From positions 1 to 20,099 of IMG/VR virus record IMGVR_UViG_3300025769_001142: a DNA stretch of 20,099 nt; one strand, written 5' to 3'. The DNA comes from a virus. The translations under genes were made by a program, and so were the position numbers. Shown one piece after another: positions 7,597 through 14,326 of the stretch; the first letter of the stretch is position 1; the number at the start of each line of letters is the position of its first letter. The notes under the pieces are model-generated. The model searched no databases. It was not told the DNA's origin and saw nothing but the letters and a program-made list of their open reading frames with translations.

Positions 7597-7778
7597 ATAA
7601 AGTAATTAAAACATTAAAAAGCGGAGATTTTCAAGTTGTTGATTCGAGTTATGATATTCCTGTTAAGTATTCTTATAATACAAAGTTGCGGAGGAAGAGG
7701 ATGGGTAGTGGCAAATGTACCTCTCACACCTCAGGATACAGTTACAAATACAGTTTTTATCGAGATAGTGGATGCTGA
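7593..7778 (+). CDS. 61-residue ORF overlapping the lipoprotein gene
   Basis: The ATG overlaps the previous TGA by four bases and has a good ribosome-binding site (AAGGGAG at 7583-7589). The N-terminal half (MNKVIKTLKSGDFQVVDSSY) looks like normal protein, but from about residue 30 the sequence turns Ser/Tyr/Cys-rich (HTSGYSYKYSFYRDSGC), as expected where selection acts on the other frame. Residues 15-61 overlap the lipoprotein frame that starts at 7636. No transmembrane or catalytic motif. It may be a true small gene, a leader whose translation exposes the nested start, or a chance ORF. Confidence 0.4.
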   Translation: MNKVIKTLKSGDFQVVDSSYDIPVKYSYNTKLRRKRMGSGKCTSHTSGYSYKYSFYRDSGC

Positions 7779-7869
7779 TTCAGTGGTTCATTGGTTTCAT
7801 GGTAATATCAGCGATTATAGTAATTGGTGCTATAAGCATGAAAGATGGGAAGAGGTAAAGGTTAGGTGA
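7636..7869 (+). CDS. Small lipoprotein, outer-membrane spanin candidate
   Basis: 77 residues in a different frame from the overlapping ORF. The TTG start at 7636 has GGAG at 7623-7626 nine bases upstream and gives MLIRVMIFLLSILIIQSC: an Arg in the n-region, a hydrophobic core, and a lipobox (IIQSC, Cys 18) for signal peptidase II. The alternative ATG 7651 lacks the positive residue and a good ribosome-binding site. The mature part is short (about 60 residues), polar, with two Trp pairs and a VNTVF-like strand region. Its stop shares a TGATG with the next gene. A small phage lipoprotein next to membrane and endolysin genes, and lying partly inside another frame, is the pattern of Rz1-type o-spanins; this is inference. 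Confidence 0.65.
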   Translation: MLIRVMIFLLSILIIQSCGGRGWVVANVPLTPQDTVTNTVFIEIVDADSVVHWFHGNISDYSNWCYKHERWEEVKVR

Positions 7870-8204
7870 TGGATACAGCTACGCTACTAGAAGCCTATGG
7901 AGAACTTGGTGTTATTGGTATTTGTATGCTTTTATTTGGGTTTATGATAACTAATCTAATAAAAGAAAACAAGTCTCAAACAGAACATATTGATGAAATA
8001 CAGCAAGCTTTAGCTAGTATGAAGTCAGAGCTAAGCAATACTATGAGTATATGTGTAAAGCTTATTGATTCAGTAAATGGATTTAAAGGTAGCATTAATG
8101 ATAAGATGGATAGAAGGCACGAAGCTTTAATGAAAGACATAGATGATTTAAGTGATAAGATTAGCTACATGAGTGGGAGACTTAATGGTGGAGGTAAGCA
8201 CTAA
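7869..8204 (+). CDS. One-TM plus coiled-coil protein (BhlA/UviB-like holin or i-spanin candidate)
   Basis: 111 residues from the ATG at 7869, chosen because TGATG overlaps the lipoprotein stop; an upstream GTG at 7866 adds only one residue. A hydrophobic segment at about residues 13-31 (LGVIGICMLLFGFMITNLI) follows an acidic N-terminus, and the remainder is a charged coiled coil (IDEIQQALASMKSELS..., then DDLSDKISYMSGRL). This matches the small BhlA/UviB type of holin-like proteins. The distribution of charge (E/D before, K after the TM) predicts C-terminus in the cytoplasm, which fits BhlA/UviB better than an i-spanin, whose coil must be periplasmic. Next to the lipoprotein, an i-spanin role remains an alternative. 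Confidence 0.65.
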   Translation: MDTATLLEAYGELGVIGICMLLFGFMITNLIKENKSQTEHIDEIQQALASMKSELSNTMSICVKLIDSVNGFKGSINDKMDRRHEALMKDIDDLSDKISYMSGRLNGGGKH

Positions 8205-8347
8205 TGGACAGTCTAAAGGTTACAGCTTTATCGTTTGCTAACTACGGCATACATTTAGCTAATATAAATTTAATATTACAATTAGTTATAGGTGTTATGA
8301 CTATTATTTACTTAGCGTATAAAATAAAAAAAATAAGGAGTAATTAG
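8204..8347 (+). CDS. 47-residue one-TM protein, holin candidate
   Basis: The ATG shares a TAATG with the preceding stop (8202-8206). The product has a polar N-terminus (MDSLKVTALSFANYGIH), one hydrophobic segment at about residues 20-37 (including NLILQLVIGVMTIIYLAY), and a basic tail (KIKKIRSN), predicting C-terminus inside. Such very small single-TM proteins are frequent in marine phage lysis clusters and can act as holins or pinholins. The last codons overlap the AAGGAG used by the next gene. Function inferred from size, topology and neighbours only. Confidence 0.6.
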   Translation: MDSLKVTALSFANYGIHLANINLILQLVIGVMTIIYLAYKIKKIRSN

Positions 8348-8349
8348 CT

Positions 8350-8526
8350 ATGTTAGTAAAAATGATTGCAGATGAATTGTTGTCTGACAGCACTAAGGAT
8401 GAGCTTATTGATGAGCTTAATAAGTCTATTGACATTCCAATTATTAGTGAAAAAACAGAGAAGGCTATACTTGAAGCACTATGGAAGATAATCAAAAGCA
8501 TATTGTTAAAAAAGCTAGGTGTCTAG
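8350..8526 (+). CDS. 58-residue helical protein of unknown role
   Basis: The ATG at 8350 has a strong ribosome-binding site (AAGGAG at 8335-8340, nine bases away). It ends at TAG 8524-8526, just before the GTG of the next gene at 8528. The product is charged and helical, with DELLSDSTKDELIDELNKS (about 8-26), a conspicuous IDIPIISEKTEKAILEALW segment (about 27-45), and an amphipathic C-terminal helix KIIKSILLKKLG that could lie on a membrane. I recall similar small proteins with an IDIP..NEK motif in marine phages, with no known function. Confidence 0.6.
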   Translation: MLVKMIADELLSDSTKDELIDELNKSIDIPIISEKTEKAILEALWKIIKSILLKKLGV

Positions 8527-8527
8527 A

Positions 8528-8836
8528 GTGGCTAAAAAGAAAGACCCTAGGTTGGCAAGAGCTGGTGTATCTGGTTATAATAAACCAAAGAGAACTCCAA
8601 GCCACCCTACTAAATCTCATGTTGTAGTTGCTAAAGAAGGTGACAAGATAAAGACTATTAGGTTTGGTCAGCAGGGTAAAAAAGTTGGAAAGCTTTCTGG
8701 AACAGCAGGTAAACCAAAGAGGGGTGAGTCTGCTAGAATGAAAGCAAAGCGTAAATCATTTAAGGCTCGTCATGCTAAGAATATTGCAAGAGGTAAGATG
8801 TCAGCGGCATGGTGGGCTAATAAGGTGAAATGGTAA
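8528..8836 (+). CDS. Lys/Arg-rich protein, DUF6321-like
   Basis: 102 residues from the GTG at 8528 (MAKKKDPRLARAGVSGYNKP). A GTG at 8519 is in frame and adds three residues (MSR), but it overlaps the previous gene and gives a worse match. Very basic: KRTPSHPTKSH near residues 20-31, then a beta segment HVVVAKEGDKIKTIRFGQQG (about 31-50), then a basic stretch ending in RRKSFKARH-like KRKSFKARHAKNIARGKMSAAWWANKVKW (about 74-102). This is the phage family I know as DUF6321, from memory. The role is unknown; tight positive charge suggests nucleic-acid or envelope contact. No zinc or catalytic motif. Confidence 0.75.
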   Translation: MAKKKDPRLARAGVSGYNKPKRTPSHPTKSHVVVAKEGDKIKTIRFGQQGKKVGKLSGTAGKPKRGESARMKAKRKSFKARHAKNIARGKMSAAWWANKVKW

Positions 8837-8997
8837 TGAATAAAAAAGTAAGAGCACCTAAAGGTTATCATTGGATGAAGTCTGGCTCAAGTTACAAGCT
8901 TATGAAACATAGTGGTAAATTTAAAGCTCATAAAGGAGCTAGTATAATGGCTGACTTCAAAGTACAAATGAAACATACTAAGCCAAAAAAGAAATAA
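8836..8997 (+). CDS. 53-residue basic protein
   Basis: TAATG junctions at both ends (8834-8838 and 8995-8999) bracket this reading frame exactly. The product opens MNKKVRAPKGYHWMKSGSSY and continues with KLMKHSGKFKAHKGAS, ending in a Lys tail (HTKPKKK). APKGYHWM followed by a Gly/His/Lys-rich region recurs in small proteins I remember from marine phages. Of 53 residues, 16 are Lys or Arg. It is the middle member of three consecutive basic proteins. Function unknown. Confidence 0.65.
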   Translation: MNKKVRAPKGYHWMKSGSSYKLMKHSGKFKAHKGASIMADFKVQMKHTKPKKK

Positions 8998-9377
8998 TGG
9001 CAACGGCTAAGAAAAAAGACCCTGCTAAATGGGCAAGAGCCAAGGCTAAGGCTAGGTCTAAGATGGGAGGTCACTCTGCCAGAGCAATGCAACTTGCAGT
9101 TAAGTATTATAAAGATATGGGTGGAAGATACTCTGGTAAAAAATCTTCTGGTAATAAATTATCTAAATGGTCTAAGCAAAAGTGGGATTATGTCAGCAAA
9201 GGAGACGCAAAGAAACCAAAAAAGAAACGTGGTCGTTACTTACCTGAGTCAGTTAGGAAAGGTCTTAGTCCCGGCCAAAAGAGTTCTACAAACAGAGCAA
9301 AAAGAAAAGCCTCTGCTTCAGGAAGAAGAAAAGCTAAATACAGCAAATCAATAGCAAGGAAGGTTCGCAATGCCTAA
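8997..9377 (+). CDS. Lys/Arg-rich protein, DUF5872-like
   Basis: 126 residues. It opens MATAKKKDPAKWARAKAKAR, sharing KKKDPxxxxRA with the 8528 product. The central HSARAMQLAVKYYKDMGGRY (about 25-44) and KWSKQKWDYVS (about 57-67) are the core I associate with DUF5872, from memory. After RGRYLPESVRKGLSPGQ (about 78-94) the C-terminus is a Lys/Arg/Ser tail. Net charge is very high, like a DNA-condensing protein. The last eight bases overlap the start of the peptidase gene. Possible roles are DNA binding in the virion or host, or contact with the negatively charged envelope; neither is shown. Confidence 0.75.
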   Translation: MATAKKKDPAKWARAKAKARSKMGGHSARAMQLAVKYYKDMGGRYSGKKSSGNKLSKWSKQKWDYVSKGDAKKPKKKRGRYLPESVRKGLSPGQKSSTNRAKRKASASGRRKAKYSKSIARKVRNA

Positions 9378-9750
9378 GTTTGGTAAAAGAAGTAAAGAAA
9401 GATTAAAAGGTGTAGACCATAGGTTAATCAAAGTTCTCGATGAGTTGATTAAAATTATGGATGTTACGATTATAGAAGGTCTACGTAGTGAAGAAAGACA
9501 AAAAGAACTATTGGAAAAGGGGGCCACGAAAGTAAAGTATTCAAGGCACATGGAGGGTAAGGCGGTAGATTTAGCTCCCTATCCAATAGACTGGGACAAT
9601 AGAGATGGATTTCACTATATGGGTGGAATGATAAGAGGTATAGCTCATCAGCTAGGATTGAAGGTAAGATGGGGTGGCGACTGGAATAGTGATGGGGATG
9701 TAAAAGATAATACCTTCGATGATTTAGTTCACATAGAAATAAGAGATTAA
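9370..9750 (+). CDS. M15-family peptidoglycan peptidase (endolysin)
   Basis: 126 residues, the size of single-domain phage endolysins of the VanY/L-alanyl-D-glutamate type (peptidase family M15). The Zn site is visible: SRHMEGKAVD gives His 60 and Asp 67, and the C-terminal DDLVHIE gives His 121. Asp 118, three residues before His 121, is the likely catalytic acid, as in the T5 enzyme. EGLRSEERQ near residues 36-44 is the conserved loop before the site, and RWGGDW (100-105) the conserved wall. It should cleave the peptide stem of the cell wall. No signal peptide, so release would depend on a holin. AAGGA at 9358-9362 serves the ATG, and the start overlaps the previous gene by eight bases. Confidence 0.92.
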   Translation: MPKFGKRSKERLKGVDHRLIKVLDELIKIMDVTIIEGLRSEERQKELLEKGATKVKYSRHMEGKAVDLAPYPIDWDNRDGFHYMGGMIRGIAHQLGLKVRWGGDWNSDGDVKDNTFDDLVHIEIRD

Positions 9751-12591
9751 ATGCCAAAATCCTATTTAAATATAAATGATTTCTCTAAGGGTATAAACAA
9801 CGTTAAGAATCGTAGAGACCTATCTTCTGGTGAAGCTGTTGAGATTGTAAATTTTGATTTATCTAATCGTGGAGAGCTAAAGCCTAGAGGTAAGTTTAAT
9901 GAATTGACAGATGGTGACTCTCTAGACTTTGATGGTACAAGCACAGGAGTTTTTACTGCATCTGTAAATCCCGGATATGGATTGCATTACTTTGAGTACG
10001 ATGATGAAACTGCAGTTGCTGGATTTAGCCTTCCGGGAAAATCTCCAAGTGGAGATACGCAAATTGGAACTGCAGGAAATGCTATAGGTACTGATTTTTT
10101 AGATGACGGAACTTCCTCTGGTTACTATATTGGATTTCTAGCAAGGTCTGACCAGCAACCAACCACGCAAATATCATTTCCTGTTTCTAGCTGGATTGCA
10201 ATAAGTGCTAGCACAGGGCTACTTACGCATGTTAATAATAATTTTTTAAATGATATTTTAAATTCAAGTTTTCCTATAAAAATATCAGTTAGTGGAACCT
10301 CCAGTAACAACGGAATCTTTACCGTTTTAGGAGCTACGCAAACAAACTCTGCTTTAAGTCCGGGTGAAACTTGTCATTTCATAGCAAATTATGGAGGAGA
10401 TGAGGTAAAAATTAAACTTAACACTGCAAATGCTTTGCTAATGAGAATTGAAGAGAACTTAGCACATGAAGCTATAGAAGCAGGGACTACAGTTACATTT
10501 AAAAGAATTGGAGTACAAGACGACGTTGCTTTGCTATTAGGAAACGCAGATGATAACAAGATAGATGTATTTAGAGCTTCTACAAACCCTGTAAAAACAG
10601 TTGATGTTATAGATATGGAAACTATAGCAACAAGTTCTACATATCCTAATTGGGTTTTTTACTCTGCTAATGGAGCTACTAGAGTTGCTGATGGAAACAG
10701 GCTAAATGCATCTAAACCTAAGTGGTATGGATATATTAAAAGAGATATGTTTTTTGCCGCTGAGTCTGGAGCAACTAGTAATATAGATAGCTTTATAAGT
10801 TACTCTGTAGAATCTAACTTGTATGCAGAAAACAATGACTTAGCTAAGCCTACTGTAGGAGCTTACATAGCCTCTGGAAGTATAGATGGGTCTGTTGAGT
10901 TTAATAAAACAGACGGTTTAGGTTGGAGTATATCTGTAGCAGAGAGCGATGACACTGGTCTTTGGGAAGCAAAGACTTACGAGTTTGCTTGTACTTTTAT
11001 ATATGACGGTAATCAAGAATCTTTATTGCATACTATGTCTAATACGTTTACGGCTACAGGATTAAAGAAACTTCTTTTAAATGTATACGCAAATCACAAC
11101 CCTTCTAGTGCATCTAGTAGATATGCAAATAGAATATCTGGAGGTAGAGTATATATAAGGGAAAGTGGCTCTAGTGATGATTGGTCTTTATTAATAGATA
11201 TAAGTATTAAAGATGGTGCTAGGTCTTCTCTTCTTGGTAACTACAATCAATGGGTTCAAGACAGCTCAACTGCTGGCTCCGCAGGAGACCATCACTTTAG
11301 AATAACAGACCCTACTAATACTACACTAGGAAACAGAGGCACTGTCTATTGGCAATTAGAATTAGAAGCTCCAAACCTAGATACATACGCTAGCCTAAAT
11401 GGATTTTCACAATCAACAAAGCAAATATCTTTTGGTCAATTAGGAGCAGGTTACTCAACGGCTGTAATAGCTAACAGAAGAGCGTTTGTTGCTAACGTTA
11501 AGTACGATGAAGGTGGCTCTGGGTCTAATGATGGTTTAACAGAATTTAGTAGTTTTGGTGACAGGATAATGTTTAGTGAAATAGGAAAGTATGACACCTT
11601 TCCTAATTTAAATTTCATAGAAGCATCGAAGGGAGATGCAGAAAATTATGTAAGACTAGAATCTTTTGCAGATAGAATACTAGCTTATAAACAAAGAACT
11701 ATGCAGGTTATAAATGTGTCCTCAGCTTCTCCTGCTAGTTGGTACATAGAAGATACAGTATACTCAGCTGGTGTTAAGTATCCATATTCAGTATGTAAGG
11801 GAGAGCTTGGTATTGTATGGGCAAATAGCAATGGAGTATATTATTATAATGGCTCTGACACAAGAAGAGTAAATGATGGTAAAATATCTGATGAAGAGTG
11901 GGCTTCTTTTGGAGGACAGCAATTATCTTTAGGTTACATATCAGACTCTAACCAAGTGATGATAATGCAAGACGTAGATCAAGCTAGGCATGCTTATATA
12001 TACGATATAAGAACAGGCTCTTTTACTTACGCTAAAGACTTAGCTCCTAATGCTTTTAATGATAGTATTACAAATGGTTCTAGCTTTGTTCCTGTGTTAA
12101 CCAATTTTGTAAACGACAGTTCAGGTAGATTAATAGTAGGTTACGACGTTAGAAGTTCAGAGTTAGCTGGTGAGAGCAATGATTCTGTTGTATTTACTCC
12201 TTATGATATATCACCAAAGACACATAAGACTTATAAGATTGAAACTGGTGACTATGATTTAGGTACTCCTTCTTTAGTTAAGAAGTTTTACAAGCTATAT
12301 ATTCATTATCAACATAGTGCTAGCGTTGTAGTTCCTGCGGCTAATGTTTACTATCAAATAAATCAAAGTGGTACTTGGGTAGCTTTTAACTCAGGTTCAC
12401 TTACTCAAGCTAATGGAGTGTATAAAACAGCAGTCTTTTCTCCTTCTTCTCCTGTACAATGCCAAAGTATAGCTTTTAAAATAGATATAGAAGAAGGTAC
12501 AAATGGTTGGGATACTGAAAGCAAGATATACATAAATGATATGCAAGCTCAGTATAGAACAATAGGTAACAAAGATGCGGTGGCAGGCTAA
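9751..12591 (+). CDS. Nozzle/hub-like tail protein (tail-tubular-B or stabilisation-protein-like)
   Basis: 946 residues. The N-terminus (about 10-49) reads FSKGINNVKNRRDLSSGEAV followed by NFDLSNRGELKPRGKF: this "GIN...R...L..GEA...NFD...RGxLxPR" opening is the one seen in podovirus nozzle proteins of the P22 gp10/T7 gp12 type, where strand-loop repeats build a beta-propeller. A long beta-rich body follows, with SKPKWYGYIKRDMFFAAES (about 318-336) and, near the end, GVYYYNGSDTRRV (about 695-707) and ARHAYIYDIRTGSFTY (about 747-762), propeller-blade-like strands. A role as tail nozzle or hub is the best reading but not certain, and the whole could be a different beta-propeller virion protein. 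The ATG follows the endolysin stop directly. Confidence 0.75.
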   Translation: MPKSYLNINDFSKGINNVKNRRDLSSGEAVEIVNFDLSNRGELKPRGKFNELTDGDSLDFDGTSTGVFTASVNPGYGLHYFEYDDETAVAGFSLPGKSPSGDTQIGTAGNAIGTDFLDDGTSSGYYIGFLARSDQQPTTQISFPVSSWIAISASTGLLTHVNNNFLNDILNSSFPIKISVSGTSSNNGIFTVLGATQTNSALSPGETCHFIANYGGDEVKIKLNTANALLMRIEENLAHEAIEAGTTVTFKRIGVQDDVALLLGNADDNKIDVFRASTNPVKTVDVIDMETIATSSTYPNWVFYSANGATRVADGNRLNASKPKWYGYIKRDMFFAAESGATSNIDSFISYSVESNLYAENNDLAKPTVGAYIASGSIDGSVEFNKTDGLGWSISVAESDDTGLWEAKTYEFACTFIYDGNQESLLHTMSNTFTATGLKKLLLNVYANHNPSSASSRYANRISGGRVYIRESGSSDDWSLLIDISIKDGARSSLLGNYNQWVQDSSTAGSAGDHHFRITDPTNTTLGNRGTVYWQLELEAPNLDTYASLNGFSQSTKQISFGQLGAGYSTAVIANRRAFVANVKYDEGGSGSNDGLTEFSSFGDRIMFSEIGKYDTFPNLNFIEASKGDAENYVRLESFADRILAYKQRTMQVINVSSASPASWYIEDTVYSAGVKYPYSVCKGELGIVWANSNGVYYYNGSDTRRVNDGKISDEEWASFGGQQLSLGYISDSNQVMIMQDVDQARHAYIYDIRTGSFTYAKDLAPNAFNDSITNGSSFVPVLTNFVNDSSGRLIVGYDVRSSELAGESNDSVVFTPYDISPKTHKTYKIETGDYDLGTPSLVKKFYKLYIHYQHSASVVVPAANVYYQINQSGTWVAFNSGSLTQANGVYKTAVFSPSSPVQCQSIAFKIDIEEGTNGWDTESKIYINDMQAQYRTIGNKDAVAG

Positions 12592-13259
12592 TGTCTAGAG
12601 ATATAAGAAGATTAAACAATTCTACTGAGCAGTCTCAGTCTTTTTCTACAGGAGCACCAGCTACAACTTTACAAGAAGGTGGTACTTTTGTATCTATAGA
12701 AAACGGAAGCTTAGCTGTGTATAGAAAGCATAAAGGAATTGAGTTTAAAAACTACATGACGAGAGGTGGCAATCAGTTAATAGACAAGAAGTTAACTGCA
12801 GGTGAGTTAGAGTATACAAGAAAATTTATAGACTATAGGTATTTTGTGCATAACTTTACAGATGACATAGAAACAACTGAGCACTATATACCTTGGGCTG
12901 GAACTGGAGAGCAAACATCAATGAATGTTAGCACTACAGGTTTCTTAGCTCCATTTAATATGACTATGCAAAAAATAATAATAAGGCCTGAAACTATAAC
13001 AGACATAAATGCTTTATACACTATAAAGCTTTACAAACAAGAAGATGGCTCTACTTCGGTAGTAAACGTAGCAACTGCAAGCACAACAGGAAGACAAACA
13101 AGTGACACATCTTTTACTTTGTCTCTTCCAGACTTTGATAACTTGCCATTTGTTGCTTCTGGAACTAAGTGCGGTCTTTCAATTACAGCAAGCCTAGACC
13201 CTACTGGAGCAGAAGATTGGTATATAACGTCAGTATGGCGTGTAGAGGTAACAACATAG
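12591..13259 (+). CDS. Beta-rich tail/virion protein
   Basis: 222 residues, translationally coupled to the 9751 gene by TAATG. An N-terminal region (1-60) with FSTGAPATTLQEGGTFVSIENG precedes a short linker (about 60-85), then a jelly-roll-like beta domain: HNFTDDIETTEHYIPWAGTG (about 86-105), SMNVSTTGFLAPFNMTMQKI (about 108-127), RPETITDINALYTIKLYK (about 131-148) and a closing DPTGAEDWYITSVWRVEV (about 202-219). I recall similar proteins in marine phages just after the nozzle-like gene, annotated only as virion structural. A receptor-contact or tail-decoration role is inferred. Confidence 0.65.
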   Translation: MSRDIRRLNNSTEQSQSFSTGAPATTLQEGGTFVSIENGSLAVYRKHKGIEFKNYMTRGGNQLIDKKLTAGELEYTRKFIDYRYFVHNFTDDIETTEHYIPWAGTGEQTSMNVSTTGFLAPFNMTMQKIIIRPETITDINALYTIKLYKQEDGSTSVVNVATASTTGRQTSDTSFTLSLPDFDNLPFVASGTKCGLSITASLDPTGAEDWYITSVWRVEVTT

Positions 13260-13267
13260 AGGACAAT

Positions 13268-14326
13268 ATGAAGTATAAAACAATGAAAGAATATTTAGGT
13301 GGTGGTTACATGAAGCCTATGCTTTACCAGACAGGAGGTTATATACCCGGATTGTCTCGTGCACGCTATGGCTTAGGTTTACAAAGAGATGTAACTAGAG
13401 CACAAGAAGAATTTGAAGAGCAATCTAGAAGGTTAGCTGAAGAGCAAAGAGGTAGAGGTTTGCTTAGTGGAGCTGGTAAGGCTTTAGGAACAGCTTTAGG
13501 TGCGGCTCTTGCTCCAGCAACAGGGGGACTAAGTTTGGTAGCCGCTAAGGGAATTGGCTCAGCTTTAGGCTCTGGATTAGGTGAACTAGCTGGTGGTAAG
13601 CTGTATGATGCAGGTGATATGAAAGCTTCTAAAACAGGTTTGTTTAGAGAAGATTTTGCAAAGCTAAAAGAAATGGAAAAAGCTAGCGAAGAAGGAGTTC
13701 TTGATAGAGCTATAGGTGCAGGAGCTGGAACTGCTCTAGGAGCTGGGTTAGGAATGGCTGTGGATAAACTTGGTAGCTATGCTCCGGGTGAGCTTTTCGA
13801 TAAGGCTAAATATAAACTTAAAGGAGCTTTGGGTAGAGCTGGTGGTGCGAAATACTCAGACCCTGTTAAAGCAGATTTTGGAGCTACTTTTAATCAAGGC
13901 ACTGGGTTATATGGCGACCTTCCTATTGAAAGTTTAGATGGCTTTGACCCAACTGAGATGGCGTATCTAGAATCTTTGCCTAGAGCACAGTCTTTAGGCG
14001 AAGCTAATCAGCTAGTTGGAATGGCTCAAGAATCAATGGCTTTAGAGGCTCAAATGAGGGAGTTGGCTGAAAACTTAGGAGGTATTATTGATGCTCAAAC
14101 AAGCCCTACAGGTATGATGAAAGGTGGTCAGTTAAAAGAAGTACCAGAAGGTAACAAAGGTTTGATGAATTTGCCTGAAGAAGTTAGAAACAAAATGGGA
14201 TACATGATGAAAGGTGGAATGATGGATAACTATATGTATGGTGGCATGGCTAAGAAGAAAAAGAAGTATGGATATATGGGAGGAGGATTATTAGATATGA
14301 TGCCTTTTAGTAGGAGGATTGTATAA
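13268..14326 (+). CDS. Gly/Ala-rich internal virion protein with MxxGG motifs
   Basis: 352 residues from the ATG at 13268, which has AGAGGA at 13258-13263 and avoids a 91-base overlap; an upstream in-frame start at 13169 is not credible. The N-terminus carries YLGGGYMKPMLYQTGGYIPG, a charged coil follows (about 38-60), then two membrane-active Gly/Ala-rich segments: about 63-112 (GKALGTALGAALAPATGG... and GIGSALGSGLGELAGGK) and about 150-166. The C-terminus repeats TGMMKGGQL, YMMKGGMM, YMYGGMA, a KKKKK run and YMGGGLLDMM. Small-residue helices of this kind are typical of ejection proteins that insert into the host envelope. The MxxGG motif also occurs in the next protein. Exact role unknown. 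Confidence 0.65.
   Translation: MKYKTMKEYLGGGYMKPMLYQTGGYIPGLSRARYGLGLQRDVTRAQEEFEEQSRRLAEEQRGRGLLSGAGKALGTALGAALAPATGGLSLVAAKGIGSALGSGLGELAGGKLYDAGDMKASKTGLFREDFAKLKEMEKASEEGVLDRAIGAGAGTALGAGLGMAVDKLGSYAPGELFDKAKYKLKGALGRAGGAKYSDPVKADFGATFNQGTGLYGDLPIESLDGFDPTEMAYLESLPRAQSLGEANQLVGMAQESMALEAQMRELAENLGGIIDAQTSPTGMMKGGQLKEVPEGNKGLMNLPEEVRNKMGYMMKGGMMDNYMYGGMAKKKKKYGYMGGGLLDMMPFSRRIV

Noticed and set aside
7869-8204. Firm i-spanin assignment
   Set aside because: Charge distribution around the TM predicts the coiled coil in the cytoplasm, which disagrees with i-spanin topology, so it is listed only as an alternative.
9094-9354. Second forward ORF within the 8997 basic protein
   Set aside because: Arises from the Lys/Arg-rich codon run in another frame; the 8997 frame has the DUF5872-like motifs and the TAATG start.
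13169-13267. Earlier start for the 13268 gene
   Set aside because: Would overlap the 12591 gene by 91 bases and adds residues with no resemblance to a domain; ATG 13268 has its own AGAGGA ribosome-binding site.
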